Assembly (NCBI RefSeq): GCF_022832975.1
Contig: NZ_CP094846.1
Location: 1,618,501 to 1,682,500 of the forward strand
DNA from: Ornithobacterium rhinotracheale
Lineage (GTDB): Bacteria > Bacteroidota > Bacteroidia > Flavobacteriales > Weeksellaceae
Length of the DNA stretch: 64,000 nucleotides
Reading direction: 5' to 3'
The notes below the pieces were generated by a model, which made no database searches, was not told the origin of the DNA, and saw only the letters and a program-made list of their open reading frames with translations. Shown here piece by piece: positions 34,164 through 43,710 of this stretch (the first letter of the stretch is position 1; each line of letters opens with the position of its first letter). The position numbers and the translations under genes are program-made.

Positions 34164-35080
34164 GAAAATTTAGCCTAATCCTTTTAGTTTTAATCATTTT
34201 ACAATCTTGCGCCACACAGAAAACAGATGTGCAAGCGCACAAAGATTTTTCAATGACTGAAAAAATCCTTTTGCCTGAAAAAATCGATGAAATTTCGGGT
34301 TTGGAAATCTACAATAATCTTTTTTGGGGAATCAACGACAGCGGCGGAGAAAATGAAATCTATGGCTTCAATCCAAGCGATCCTGCCGAAATCCAAAAAA
34401 CAGTAGAAATCAAAAATGCAAAAAACAAAGATTGGGAAGAAATTGCGATGAGCGATTCTTTGGTTTTTGTAGGGGAATTTGGAAACAATTACGGAAACCG
34501 TAAAGATTTGAAAATCTTTTATTTCGATAAAAATTTATTGAATAATCCAGAACCTCATTTCTCTGTTACGGCAGATACGATTAATTTCTTTTACCCTGAG
34601 CAAAAAGATTACAATCCACTACCCCACAAACACGATTTTGATACCGAAGCGATGTTTTATTTTGGTGGAAAAATCCATGTGTTTACCAAAGAATGGCAAA
34701 GTGCAAAAACACACCACTACACGCTTGATGTCTTAAAAGGAAAACAACCCGCTTGGCTCGTAGAAGAATACAATACAGGCTTTTTGGTGACAGCCGCTGA
34801 TGCCAAAGTGATTGATGGCAAATTATACATGGCTTTTGTAGGCTACACCAAAGGAGGAAAAGTATATTTACTCATGGGAGAAGCCGAGCCAAATACGCCA
34901 GATTTCAAATTTATGACTCACGGGAAATTCAAAAAATATCATTTAGGATTCGCTGGTGATATGGGACAAGTAGAAGGCGTAAAAATTTTTTCAAACAAAA
35001 AAGTTTGGGTGAGTGCAGAAAGATTTAAAAGAAAAATCTATAATTCCCCACAAAACATCACTAGTTTTCAGCTAAAATAA
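34160..35080 (+). CDS. Lipoprotein, probable beta-propeller
   Basis: A 306-aa lipoprotein (signal MRKFSLILLVLIILQSC, Cys near residue 17). The mature part has repeated strand pairs such as EISGLEIYNNLFWGINDSGG, WEEIAMSDSLVFVGEFG and AFVGYTKGGKVYLLMG, which suggest an SdiA-regulated/NHL-type beta-propeller. It is translationally coupled to rlmN (ATGA), but nothing suggests a functional link. The ligand is unknown. Confidence 0.65.
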   Translation: MRKFSLILLVLIILQSCATQKTDVQAHKDFSMTEKILLPEKIDEISGLEIYNNLFWGINDSGGENEIYGFNPSDPAEIQKTVEIKNAKNKDWEEIAMSDSLVFVGEFGNNYGNRKDLKIFYFDKNLLNNPEPHFSVTADTINFFYPEQKDYNPLPHKHDFDTEAMFYFGGKIHVFTKEWQSAKTHHYTLDVLKGKQPAWLVEEYNTGFLVTAADAKVIDGKLYMAFVGYTKGGKVYLLMGEAEPNTPDFKFMTHGKFKKYHLGFAGDMGQVEGVKIFSNKKVWVSAERFKRKIYNSPQNITSFQLK

Positions 35081-35127
35081 AATTTACTTATATTTAGCCG
35101 ATTTTTAACCCATAGCCATTTAATTTA

Positions 35128-36105
35128 GTGACTAAAATAATTGACAAAATAAAGAATCCTATCTCCGAAGAGATGAATATTTTTGAGGATAAATTCTATC
35201 GCTCGATGAAGACCAATGTGTCCCTACTCGACCGAATCATGCAATTTATCGTTCGCCGAAAAGGAAAACAAATGCGACCTATGTTTGTATTCTTGACGGC
35301 AAAACTCATAGGCAAAACCACCGAACGCACCTATCGTGGTGCCTCTATGATAGAGCTGATTCACACCGCATCGCTCGTGCACGATGATGTGGTAGACGAT
35401 AGCAATATGCGCCGAGGATTTTTTTCTATCAATGCTTTATGGAAAAATAAAATTGCTGTTTTAGTGGGCGATTATTTATTGTCTAAAAGTGTGCTTTTGG
35501 CTACAGAAAATCAAGATTTTGATTTGCTCACGGTGGTATCAAACGCCATACGAGAAATGAGTGAGGGCGAATTGCTACAAATCGAAAAAGCAAAAAAATT
35601 AGACATTACCGAAGAAGTTTATTTTGAAATCATCCGCCAGAAAACAGCTGCTTTGATTTCTGCTTGTTGCGAAATCGGGGCCCGCTCAGTAGGTGCAGAC
35701 GAAGAAGTGGCAAAGAAAATGTACCGTTTTGGGGAACTTGTTGGGATTGCATTTCAGATTAAAGATGATTTATTTGACTATACCAATACTAACATCATCG
35801 GGAAACCCATCGGGATTGACATCAAAGAACAAAAAATGACTTTGCCATTGATTTACAGCATCAACACCGCATCTCCTAGCGAGAAAAGATGGCTCATTCG
35901 TTCGGTAAAAAAATACAATAAAGACAAAAATCGTGTGCGCGAAGTCATAGAATACGTAAAAAATCACGGCGGACTCAATTATTCCGAGCAAGCCATGTAC
36001 GATTATCGCGACCGCGCACTTAGAATTTTGGATGATTTTGAGGATTCTCCAGCCAAAGACTCGCTCAAAACTTTGCTAAACTATGTCGTGGAAAGGAAAC
36101 ATTAA
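35128..36105 (+). CDS. Long-chain polyprenyl diphosphate synthase
   Basis: A trans-prenyltransferase of 325 aa that lengthens allylic diphosphates, probably for the menaquinone side chain. The first Asp-rich motif is VHDDVVDD, the second KDDLFDY, with KGKQMRPMFV for diphosphate binding. GTG at 35128 is the start, with normal spacing after the previous gene. Chain length (hexa-, hepta- or octaprenyl) cannot be read with certainty, so I give no symbol. menC and menE lie at 52-54 kb. Confidence 0.9.
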   Translation: MTKIIDKIKNPISEEMNIFEDKFYRSMKTNVSLLDRIMQFIVRRKGKQMRPMFVFLTAKLIGKTTERTYRGASMIELIHTASLVHDDVVDDSNMRRGFFSINALWKNKIAVLVGDYLLSKSVLLATENQDFDLLTVVSNAIREMSEGELLQIEKAKKLDITEEVYFEIIRQKTAALISACCEIGARSVGADEEVAKKMYRFGELVGIAFQIKDDLFDYTNTNIIGKPIGIDIKEQKMTLPLIYSINTASPSEKRWLIRSVKKYNKDKNRVREVIEYVKNHGGLNYSEQAMYDYRDRALRILDDFEDSPAKDSLKTLLNYVVERKH

Positions 36106-36152
36106 TTTCAATGGTTTTCTTTGATAAAATCTAAATCTTTTTTAATGTAATA

Positions 36153-36752
36153 ATGAAAGATTTAAACTTGATTAAATATCTGAAATCTCATTTGTCAATC
36201 GACGACGCTTTGCTCAATCAATTGTTCGCCAATTGCGAAACTTTAGACCTTGAGAAAAACGAATATCTGCTTAGAAATAATGAAATTTGTAAATATATTT
36301 ATTTCGTAGAAAATGGACTTTTAAGGCAATTTTATATCGACAAAAAAGGGAAAGAACATGTGCTATATTTTGCGCCAGAGAATTGGTTCATCACAGACAG
36401 AGAAAGTTTATTTTTTGACGAAAAATCCATTTACAATATTCAAGCGTTAGAGCCAAGCAAAGTACTTTGCATCAGCAAAGAATTATTAAAAAACATTGCC
36501 AAGAAAATTCCAAATTTTCATGATTTTAATGATTTGCTTTTGCATAAACATATTGGGAGTTTGCAACTGCGCATTATGCAATTGATTAGCCAATCTGCAG
36601 AAGAAAGGTATATGCATTTTGTAAAAAAATACAAAAAAGTATATTTACGCATTCCACAGAATATGCTAGCTTCTTATTTGGGAATTGCTCCCGAAAGTTT
36701 GAGTAGAATTAGAAAAGATTTAGCTCAAAAAAATTGTAAAATCACTTCTTAA
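36153..36752 (+). CDS. Crp/Fnr-family transcription regulator
   Basis: A 199-aa regulator with an N-terminal cyclic-nucleotide-binding-like jelly roll (about 20-120: YIYFVENGLLRQFYID, KGKEHVLYFAPENWF) and a C-terminal helix-turn-helix (RIPQNMLASYLGIAPESLSRIRKDL). No cysteine cluster of Fnr type is present. Such proteins often act on a neighbouring gene; pirin begins 68 bp downstream and has its own -7 box, which makes it a candidate target. Confidence 0.85.
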   Translation: MKDLNLIKYLKSHLSIDDALLNQLFANCETLDLEKNEYLLRNNEICKYIYFVENGLLRQFYIDKKGKEHVLYFAPENWFITDRESLFFDEKSIYNIQALEPSKVLCISKELLKNIAKKIPNFHDFNDLLLHKHIGSLQLRIMQLISQSAEERYMHFVKKYKKVYLRIPQNMLASYLGIAPESLSRIRKDLAQKNCKITS

Positions 36753-36784
36753 CATACATCAATGCACTACAATCTAGAGCTGCT

Positions 36785-36792
36785 TAATTTTG
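36785..36792 (+). promoter_or_regulatory. -7 box for the pirin gene
   Basis: TAATTTTG fits TAnnTTTG, 27 bp before the start. No clear -33 element is seen, which fits an activator-dependent promoter but does not prove it. Confidence 0.5.
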
Positions 36793-36819
36793 CATCATAA
36801 TTAATAAAAGAGATTTTTT

Positions 36820-37698
36820 ATGAAAACAAAAAATGTAGAATTAGTAGCAAGTCCAAGAGCACCACACTGGGTAGGAGATGGTTTTAGAGTTCACAACTTT
36901 ATCCCAAGTGGATATCATTTAGAAATGGAAAGAATGAATCCTTTCATCTTAATGGATTATAATGCTAAATATGATTTCCCTGCATCCGACACTCCAAAAG
37001 GTGTAAGTGTTCACCCACATCGCGGTTTTGAAACCGTAACCATTGCCTACAAAGGAAAAGTAGAACATCACGACAGCCATGGTGGCGGTGGCGTAATTGG
37101 CGAAGGAGATGTGCAATGGATGACTGTAGCAAGTGGCGTTTTACACAAAGAATACCACGAAACAGAATGGAGTAAAAAAGGCGGAATATTCCAAATGGTG
37201 CAATTATGGGTAAATTTACCAGCCAAAGACAAAATGAGTGAACCTAAATATCAAAGCATTAAAAATCAAGATATTCCTAAATTTGTTTTGCCAAATGACA
37301 ACGGAATTGTTGAAGTGATTGCAGGAGAATACAATGGTTTAAAAGGCAAGGCTTCAACATTTACACCTTTACACATGTTCAATGCGAAATTAAACGCAGG
37401 CTCAAAAACAGAATTTAATTTTCCGACTAATTATAATACTGTTTTGTTGGTAATTGAAGGAGAAATTGTAGTAAATGATACGCACAATGCACCTACAGAT
37501 CATTTAGTATTAATGGCAAACGATGGAGATACTTTTAATATCAAAGCCACAGAAAATGCAATCGTTTTGATTTTAAGTGGCGAACCAATTAATGAACCCA
37601 TCGCTTCACATGGACCATTTGTAATGAATACTAGAAAAGAACTTATCCAAGCTTTCGAAGATTTTAAAAATGGAAAATTTGGATATTTGGCAGAATAA
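36820..37698 (+). CDS. Pirin-family protein
   Basis: A bicupin of 292 aa. The N-terminal cupin has the metal ligands HPHRGFETVTI and HHDSHGG, with TVASGVLHKEYHE completing the set. Known members are quercetin 2,3-dioxygenases or regulators of stress and central metabolism; the physiological substrate is usually unknown. The upstream Crp-type regulator suggests inducible expression. A strong terminator follows directly. Confidence 0.88.
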   Translation: MKTKNVELVASPRAPHWVGDGFRVHNFIPSGYHLEMERMNPFILMDYNAKYDFPASDTPKGVSVHPHRGFETVTIAYKGKVEHHDSHGGGGVIGEGDVQWMTVASGVLHKEYHETEWSKKGGIFQMVQLWVNLPAKDKMSEPKYQSIKNQDIPKFVLPNDNGIVEVIAGEYNGLKGKASTFTPLHMFNAKLNAGSKTEFNFPTNYNTVLLVIEGEIVVNDTHNAPTDHLVLMANDGDTFNIKATENAIVLILSGEPINEPIASHGPFVMNTRKELIQAFEDFKNGKFGYLAE

Positions 37699-37702
37699 TT
37701 AG

Positions 37703-37736
37703 AAAAAATCGCAAGAGTTAATTCTTGCGATTTTTT
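37703..37736 (+). terminator. Terminator of the pirin gene
   Basis: AAAAAATCGCAAGA pairs with TCTTGCGATTTTTT (14 bp, 6-nt loop), 4 bp after the stop. Confidence 0.88.
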
Positions 37737-37862
37737 TATGGCTCTAAAAAATACTGAGCTTAAGCAAAAATTAATCTACAAAAAACACAAAAAATTCGTA
37801 AATTAGCACATTAAAAACCAATCGTAGATTTTCAATCAAAATTTGCGGATAATTTGACTATA

Positions 37863-38426
37863 ATGCTAAAAAACATCATTTTTAAATCTACAGCGATTTT
37901 ATTTTTCCTTACCATGGTTATTTTTACTTTGGTTCAGGTTTTATTTAGAACGCAAGAATATTTTCAATTTTCTCAATTTCAATATCTTATTGCAACAGCT
38001 GTGAGCAATGCTTTTGTGCTTACTACGCTCTATGCCGTTATGGCTGCTTACAATATGATTAAGCAAACCAATCACCCAAATTTACATTTTTTCAAGGTTT
38101 TTGGGCTTTGTTTTAGCCCAGGAGTGTTGGCTGGATTTATGAGTTTAATTGCGATTTTTGCCTTTTTCTATTATATTCAGCCTGATTGGATTGAGCAATT
38201 TAAAAATGAATATTTAGACTACAGCTTGCTCGATGCCAAGGAAGCCGGCGACTACGACAGCGTGGCAAAAGTTGTGAACAGCCAAGAAGTAAGAAATACC
38301 AATATTCTGAATATCAGAACCTTTTCATTGATTTCGATTGTAATTGCATTTTTCAATTTTTCGCTCGGAATCATGATGGCACTTTTGTGGAAAGTCCGCA
38401 CTACACCTTCAAAACCAAATGCTTAA
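37863..38426 (+). CDS. DUF4199-type membrane protein
   Basis: A 187-aa inner-membrane protein with four hydrophobic segments (about 10-30, 40-65, 78-98, 148-175) and a soluble loop (WIEQFKNEYLDYSLLDAKEAGDYD) of the flavobacterial DUF4199 type. ATG 37863 is preferred; TTG 37854 would add three residues. The gene overlaps the following glycosyltransferase frame, a pairing common in flavobacteria. Function is unknown, possibly a partner of the GT2. Confidence 0.72.
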   Translation: MLKNIIFKSTAILFFLTMVIFTLVQVLFRTQEYFQFSQFQYLIATAVSNAFVLTTLYAVMAAYNMIKQTNHPNLHFFKVFGLCFSPGVLAGFMSLIAIFAFFYYIQPDWIEQFKNEYLDYSLLDAKEAGDYDSVAKVVNSQEVRNTNILNIRTFSLISIVIAFFNFSLGIMMALLWKVRTTPSKPNA

Positions 38427-38439
38427 AAACACAATTAGC

Positions 38440-39399
38440 ATGGAACTTTCAATTGTAATCCCACTTTTAAACGAACAAGATTCTCTCATAGAATTACGCC
38501 AGAGAATTGCCGATAGTATTGAAAATCAATTACAAAAAACCTACGAAATCATATTTATAGATGATGGTAGCACAGACGATTCTTGGAAAATCATTCAAGA
38601 TTTAGCTCAAAAATACAATCAAGTAAAGGGAATTAAATTCAGAAAAAATTACGGAAAAGCACAAGCACTCAATGCCGCATTTGAGAAAGCAGAAGGCAAT
38701 ATTGTCATCACAATGGATGCTGATTTGCAGGATTTTCCAGAAGAAATTCCCGTGCTATACAATCGCATGATTCAGGAAAATTTGGATTTAATTTCAGGCT
38801 GGAAACAAAAAAGACAAGACCCTGTTCTTACCAAAAATATTCCTTCAAAATTATTTAACGGCGTAGCGCGAAAAACAAGCGGTCTTCCACTCCACGACTT
38901 CAATTGTGGGCTGAAAGCCTATCGCAAAGAATTGGTAAAAAACATAAAACTCAATAGCGACATGCACCGCTATATTCCTGTGTTGGCAAAAAATGCAGGA
39001 TTTACTAAAATTACAGAACAGCCCGTGCAGCACACTGCCAGAAAACACGGAAAATCCAAATTTGGCACCAGCCGATTTGTCAACGGATTTTTAGATTTAA
39101 TCACGCTATGGTTTGTAGGGAAATTTGGCTATCGCCCCATGCATTTTTTTGGTGCAGCAGGTACCATTATGTTTATCATCGGTTTTTTGACAGCCTTGTT
39201 CATCGGTGTGCAGAAATTATATTTTTTAGCCCAAGGAATACCCGCACGATTGGTAACCAACGATCCATTTTTCTACATTTCGCTTGTAGCTATGATTCTT
39301 GGCTCTCAATTGTTTTTGGCTGGATTTTTGGGAGAATTAATCGTAAAAACACAAGAAAATAAAACCGAATATGCGGTAGCCGAAGAATTGAATTTTTAG
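38440..39399 (+). CDS. Glycosyltransferase family 2, DPM1/GtrB-like
   Basis: A polyprenyl-phosphate sugar transferase-like protein of 319 aa. The GT-A domain starts MELSIVIPLLNEQDSL, has IIFIDDGSTDDSW and the metal-binding DADLQDFPEEI, and LHDFNCGLKAYR. Two C-terminal transmembrane helices (about 225-255 and 270-305) match undecaprenyl-phosphate glucose/ribose-type transferases. ATG 38440 is chosen because it gives the family start; the frame is open from ATG 38419. Coupled with DUF4199 upstream. Confidence 0.85.
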   Translation: MELSIVIPLLNEQDSLIELRQRIADSIENQLQKTYEIIFIDDGSTDDSWKIIQDLAQKYNQVKGIKFRKNYGKAQALNAAFEKAEGNIVITMDADLQDFPEEIPVLYNRMIQENLDLISGWKQKRQDPVLTKNIPSKLFNGVARKTSGLPLHDFNCGLKAYRKELVKNIKLNSDMHRYIPVLAKNAGFTKITEQPVQHTARKHGKSKFGTSRFVNGFLDLITLWFVGKFGYRPMHFFGAAGTIMFIIGFLTALFIGVQKLYFLAQGIPARLVTNDPFFYISLVAMILGSQLFLAGFLGELIVKTQENKTEYAVAEELNF

Positions 39400-39478
39400 C
39401 CATTTTTAATTCAGGCTAAAATTTTTATTTCTTGAAAAATTTAAATAACTTTATAACTTGAAAATAATACAAAAAACA

Positions 39479-40183
39479 ATGAAAAAAATCGTACTACTTT
39501 CTGCCCTTGGATTCAGTTTATTCTCATGCCAGCAAAGCATTACAGGTGAGGGTTCTGCCGATATAGCACAGGATTACAAAGTGCAGAATTTTGATAAAAT
39601 CGATGCCAAAGGAATGTTTAAAATCACTTTTATTGAAAACGATTCGGCTTACATCAGCGTTCAATCGCACGAAAATTTGATTGAAAATCTCGATATCGCT
39701 ACCAAAGGAAATACCTTAAACATCAAAGAGAAAAAAGATGTAGACGGCTTTGAATCTTACAATGTATATGTGTACTACAATCAGCCTATTGGAGAAATCG
39801 ATTTGGCAGGAAAAGTTTTGGCAGAATCTGCAGGAATTTTCAGAGGTAATAAATTAGAAATTTCTACTAAAGATGAAGCAAAAGTGAATCAGTTTAGTGT
39901 AAATCTAAAAGAATTGGAGGCAGAAGCCAAAGATCAATCAGAAATGACAATTTCAGGTGTTTCAACTAAACTTGATGTGGAAGGTAAAAACTTGAGCACC
40001 ATTAATTTTGACAAATTAAATACTACGGTAGCAAAAGTAGAATTAAGCGATGAAGCTAAAGCTAAATTGGATGTTCAAAATGAGCTTAGCGGTAAAATCG
40101 TGAACAATACATCGCTTGAATACAGCGGAAATCCTAAAAAAGATGTGGATGTAAAAGACCGTGCAAAAATTCAGAATAATTAA
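39479..40183 (+). CDS. GIN-domain (DUF2807) lipoprotein
   Basis: A 234-aa lipoprotein (lipobox FSCQ near residue 16) with the head GIN domain: VQNFDKIDAKGMFKITFIEND, then repeated short strands of a right-handed beta-helix type (ELEAEAKDQSEMTISG, NLSTINFDKLN, AKVELSDEAKAKL). Such proteins are frequent in Bacteroidota envelopes and may act as adhesin-like or structural parts; no activity is known. ATG 39479 starts the signal; a TTG 21 bp upstream is less likely. Confidence 0.8.
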   Translation: MKKIVLLSALGFSLFSCQQSITGEGSADIAQDYKVQNFDKIDAKGMFKITFIENDSAYISVQSHENLIENLDIATKGNTLNIKEKKDVDGFESYNVYVYYNQPIGEIDLAGKVLAESAGIFRGNKLEISTKDEAKVNQFSVNLKELEAEAKDQSEMTISGVSTKLDVEGKNLSTINFDKLNTTVAKVELSDEAKAKLDVQNELSGKIVNNTSLEYSGNPKKDVDVKDRAKIQNN

Positions 40184-40198
40184 TAAATTTAAAATATT

Positions 40199-41908
40199 AT
40201 GTCAACATTAGATAGAGCAAAACTTTGGTTGAGTGAGGCTTATGATGAAGAAACTCGCCAAGCAGTCCAAAAAATGATCGATGAAAATGGACCAGAATTA
40301 GAAGAATCTTTTTACAAAGATTTGGAATTTGGTACAGGGGGAATGCGTGGAATTATGGGCGTAGGAACCAACCGATTGAATAAATATACTTTGGGTGCTG
40401 CTACACAAGGTTTGGCAAATTACTTAAAATTACAATTTCCAAACAAAGAGCTAAAAGTGGCCGTAGCGCATGATGTGAGAAATAATAGTAGAAAATTCAT
40501 GCAAATTGTGGCTGATGTATTGTCTGCCAACGGAATTAAAACCTTTATTTTCGATAATTTCCGCCCAACGCCTGAGCTTTCTTTTGCAGTAAGACACCTT
40601 GGTTGCGATGCGGGTATCGTGCTTACAGCTTCTCACAATCCACCAGAATACAACGGATACAAAGTTTACTGGAACGATGGAGCTCAAGTAGTTCCGCCAC
40701 ACGATAACGGAATTATTGCCGAAGTGGGAAAAGTGAAAGTTGAAGATATTAAATTCGAGGCTCAGAAAGATTTAATTGAAACTTTACCAAACGAAATCGA
40801 CGATGCATTTATCGCCAAAGCTGTGGAATATGGCGCAAGAAAAGATAAGCCTGGTTATGATGATTTAAAAATCGTTTTCACCTCTATCCACGGAACTTCA
40901 ATCGCCATTACACCAGACGCTTTGAAGGCTGCAGGATTTACCAATGTGCATGTGGTGGAAGAACAAGCAACTCCAAACGGAAATTTCCCTACCGTAAAAT
41001 CTCCAAACCCTGAAGAACCAGAAGCATTAAAAATTGCTTTGGACTTAGCAGAAACTACCAATGCAGACATCGTAATCGGTACCGACCCAGATGCCGATAG
41101 AATTGGTGTGGCAGTAAGAGATTTCGATGGAAAAATGGTTTTACTAAACGGAAACCAAACTAATGTAGTCTTCACCGATTATTTATTAAACGAATTGAAA
41201 GAACAAGACCAAATCAATGGTAAACAATTCATCGGATCTACCATTGTAACTTCAGATGTATTCTTTGACTTGGCAGAAAAATACGGCGTAGAGTGCAAAG
41301 CTGGTCTTACTGGATTTAAATGGATCGGAAAAATGATTCGCGAGGCAGAAGGTGTTCAAAAATTCATCTGCGGAGGCGAAGAAAGTTTCGGATTCATGGT
41401 AAACGATTTCGTGAGAGATAAAGATTCTGTAACCTCTACTCTACTCGCTTGTCACATTGCGGCAAAAGCAAAAGCAAACGGCAGCAGCTTCTACCAAGAA
41501 TTGGCTAAAGCATATGCAGGAACCAAATGCTACCAAGAGTCTTTGATTTCTATCGTGAAACCAGGAATTTCTGGTGCAGAGGAAATCAAACAAATGATGG
41601 CAGACTGGAGAAGCAATCCGCCAAAATCATTCAACAACTCTCCTGTGGTAACAATGAACGATTACCAAGAAAGCTACTCGCTGGACATCAAAACAGGCGA
41701 AAAAACACCTATCGATTTACCAAAATCTAATGTTTTGATTTTCTATACAGAAGACGGCTCTAAAGTGGCAGCAAGACCAAGTGGAACTGAACCAAAAATT
41801 AAATTCTACTTCTCTGTGAAAGCTCCTCTAAAATCTGCTTCAGAATACGAGAAAGTAAAAACAGAATTATTAGAAAGAATCGAAAACATAAAAAAAGAAT
41901 TGAATTAA
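40199..41908 (+). CDS. Phosphoglucomutase/phosphomannomutase
   Basis: An alpha-D-phosphohexomutase of 569 aa, which moves phosphate between C1 and C6 of hexoses, feeding sugar nucleotides. It has GTGGMRG (substrate entry), the active-site serine in TASHNPPEYNGYKVYW, the Mg2+ loop GTDPDADRIGVA, GGEESFGF and the phosphate-binding RPSGTEPKIKFY. It resembles the PGM2/PgcA-type bacterial enzymes, active on glucose and often mannose or deoxyribose phosphates. A terminator follows. Confidence 0.92.
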   Translation: MSTLDRAKLWLSEAYDEETRQAVQKMIDENGPELEESFYKDLEFGTGGMRGIMGVGTNRLNKYTLGAATQGLANYLKLQFPNKELKVAVAHDVRNNSRKFMQIVADVLSANGIKTFIFDNFRPTPELSFAVRHLGCDAGIVLTASHNPPEYNGYKVYWNDGAQVVPPHDNGIIAEVGKVKVEDIKFEAQKDLIETLPNEIDDAFIAKAVEYGARKDKPGYDDLKIVFTSIHGTSIAITPDALKAAGFTNVHVVEEQATPNGNFPTVKSPNPEEPEALKIALDLAETTNADIVIGTDPDADRIGVAVRDFDGKMVLLNGNQTNVVFTDYLLNELKEQDQINGKQFIGSTIVTSDVFFDLAEKYGVECKAGLTGFKWIGKMIREAEGVQKFICGGEESFGFMVNDFVRDKDSVTSTLLACHIAAKAKANGSSFYQELAKAYAGTKCYQESLISIVKPGISGAEEIKQMMADWRSNPPKSFNNSPVVTMNDYQESYSLDIKTGEKTPIDLPKSNVLIFYTEDGSKVAARPSGTEPKIKFYFSVKAPLKSASEYEKVKTELLERIENIKKELN

Positions 41909-41931
41909 TTATTTAATTTTTTTATTTACAG

Positions 41932-41962
41932 AAAACTCCGCCCATAAATGAGGCGGAGTTTT
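41932..41962 (+). terminator. Terminator of the phosphohexomutase gene
   Basis: AAAACTCCGCC / GGCGGAGTTTT, an 11-bp stem with a 9-nt loop, followed by further T. Confidence 0.9.
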
Positions 41963-42130
41963 TTTTCAACTAAAAGCTAAACAATCATTTATTGTATTTT
42001 TTACAATATCCTATTTCAATAAATTAAATAATTAATATTATTTCAAAAAATTACGCCATTATAAAATTAATTCGTAAATTTACTACTAGATTAAATTTCT
42101 GAATTAAAACATATAAAATAACACATAGAG

Positions 42131-43075
42131 ATGGGTAAAATTTTAGTAACTGGAGCTTTGGGGCAAATCGGCTCAGAACTCACGACCGCTTTAAGAGAAA
42201 AGTACGGAGATGATAATGTAATCGCCTCTGATATTAAGGAAACTAACCCTTTTGGCGGAAGATATGTTCAGCTTGATGTTTTGGACACAGAAAGCTGGAA
42301 AAACCTTTTAAAAAAGGAAGGCATCACTCAAGTGTATCATCTTGCCGCAATGCTTTCTGGGGTGGCAGAAAAATTCCCGATGAAGGCATGGGACTTGAAC
42401 ACTAAATCTTTTATGAGCTTACTGGAAATGGCTCGCGAAGGCTTAGTAGAAAAGATTTTCTGGCCAAGTAGTATCGCCGTCTATGGCAAAGGGGCTCGCA
42501 AATACCAAACTCCTCAAAGCGAAGTAAAAAAACCTCTCAGTATGTATGGTATCGCCAAACTTGCAGGCGAAAGATTGTGCGATTATTACAACACAAAATA
42601 TGGCGTAGATGTGAGAAGCATCCGCTACCCTGGGCTCATCAGCTGGAAAACTTTGCCAGGTGGAGGCACCACAGATTATGCCGTGGATATCTACTACAAA
42701 GCCTTGGAAGACGGAAGATATGAATGTTTCTTAAAAGAGGATTCTACTTTGCCTATGCTGTATATGAACGATGCCATCAAAGCAACCATTCAATTAATGG
42801 AAGCCGACAAAGAGCAATTGACTGTTCACTCATCATACAATTTAGGTGGCTTATCGTTTAATCCAAAAGAAATTGCAGAAGTCATCAAAACCCGCATCCC
42901 TGAGTTTGAAATCACCTATAATCCAGATTTTAGACAAGCCATTGCAGACTCTTGGCCTGCTGAAATCGATGATTCAGTTGCAGTAAAAGATTGGGGCTGG
43001 AAACCAGATTACGATCTTGAAGCCATGACCGATGAAATGCTTAAAAATCTAAGAATTAAGCTTGATATTCAATAA
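42131..43075 (+). CDS. SDR-type L-threonine 3-dehydrogenase
   Basis: An extended short-chain dehydrogenase of 314 aa that most resembles the NAD-dependent threonine dehydrogenases of Flavobacteria, which oxidise L-Thr to 2-amino-3-ketobutyrate. The NAD loop is VTGALGQIGSELTTAL; catalysis uses WPSSIAVYG and the YGIAK Tyr/Lys pair; SIRYPGLISWKTLPGGGTTDYAVDIY is typical of the Tdh subgroup. The usual partner, the CoA ligase kbl, is not adjacent. Other NDP-sugar epimerase roles are less likely given these motifs. Confidence 0.82.
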   Translation: MGKILVTGALGQIGSELTTALREKYGDDNVIASDIKETNPFGGRYVQLDVLDTESWKNLLKKEGITQVYHLAAMLSGVAEKFPMKAWDLNTKSFMSLLEMAREGLVEKIFWPSSIAVYGKGARKYQTPQSEVKKPLSMYGIAKLAGERLCDYYNTKYGVDVRSIRYPGLISWKTLPGGGTTDYAVDIYYKALEDGRYECFLKEDSTLPMLYMNDAIKATIQLMEADKEQLTVHSSYNLGGLSFNPKEIAEVIKTRIPEFEITYNPDFRQAIADSWPAEIDDSVAVKDWGWKPDYDLEAMTDEMLKNLRIKLDIQ

Positions 43076-43094
43076 ATAATTGTTATTTAATTTG

Positions 43095-43120
43095 AAAGCC
43101 GAACTTTGTGGTTCGGCTTT
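43095..43120 (+). terminator. Terminator of the threonine dehydrogenase gene
   Basis: AAAGCCGAAC / GTTCGGCTTT, a 10-bp perfect stem with a 6-nt loop and a T-run. Confidence 0.88.
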
Positions 43121-43123
43121 TTT

Positions 43124-43642
43124 TTATTTCTGGTAGGGAAAGTTTCTACTGATTTTTTTATGGCGTGTGAGATGTGTTTTTTCGGTTTCTTTGTCAAACG
43201 AAACAATGCTAATGCTTCCATCTATTTCAAACATGGCCAATTTCACATCGGCGGCATCTTCTACGCCGTGCTCGCGTATGGCTTCATACAACTCCGAAAG
43301 CGAAATGTGCTCTTTCATCAAATTTTTATGATTGATTTGTCCGTCTTTGATTAAAGTCACGGGCTCGGATTCTAAAAACTTCTTGATTTTTCGGTTTTTA
43401 GAAATAAATTTTTTGATGATTAAATTGGTGACAAACAACACCAAAGCCGCCGTCAAACCACCTTGCAAAGAAGTATTACTACCCACCATGGCATTTTGCA
43501 CCGAATTGGCAATCAAAATAAGCAAAACAACATCTGCTGCGTTTAATTGGGATAATTGATTTTTGCCAAAAAGCCTAATCCCTCCAAATATGAACAGATA
43601 TACACAAAATGTTCTAAGTATGATTTCAAGCAAACTTGTCAT
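43124..43642 (-). CDS. DUF421 (YetF-like) membrane protein
   Basis: A 172-aa protein with three N-terminal helices (about 5-22, 36-55, 62-80) and the conserved cytoplasmic DUF421 domain: NQLSQLNAADVVLLILIAN, SEPVTLIKDGQI and MKEHISLSELYEAIREHGV. Homologues include Bacillus YetF and YcaP, whose role is unclear. It is convergent with the threonine dehydrogenase gene. Confidence 0.82.
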   Translation of the reverse strand: MTSLLEIILRTFCVYLFIFGGIRLFGKNQLSQLNAADVVLLILIANSVQNAMVGSNTSLQGGLTAALVLFVTNLIIKKFISKNRKIKKFLESEPVTLIKDGQINHKNLMKEHISLSELYEAIREHGVEDAADVKLAMFEIDGSISIVSFDKETEKTHLTRHKKISRNFPYQK

Positions 43643-43661
43643 AGCATTACAAAGCTACAAA

Positions 43662-43690
43662 AAAAGCCAAACATTAAATGCTTGGCTTTT
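43662..43690 (-). terminator. Terminator of lysS
   Basis: AAAAGCCAA pairs with TTGGCTTTT and an inner CAT/ATG, with one mismatch, about 20 bp after the lysS stop; on the minus strand T-rich sequence follows. Confidence 0.7.
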
Positions 43691-43710
43691 AAAAATTTAA
43701 ATATAAATAT

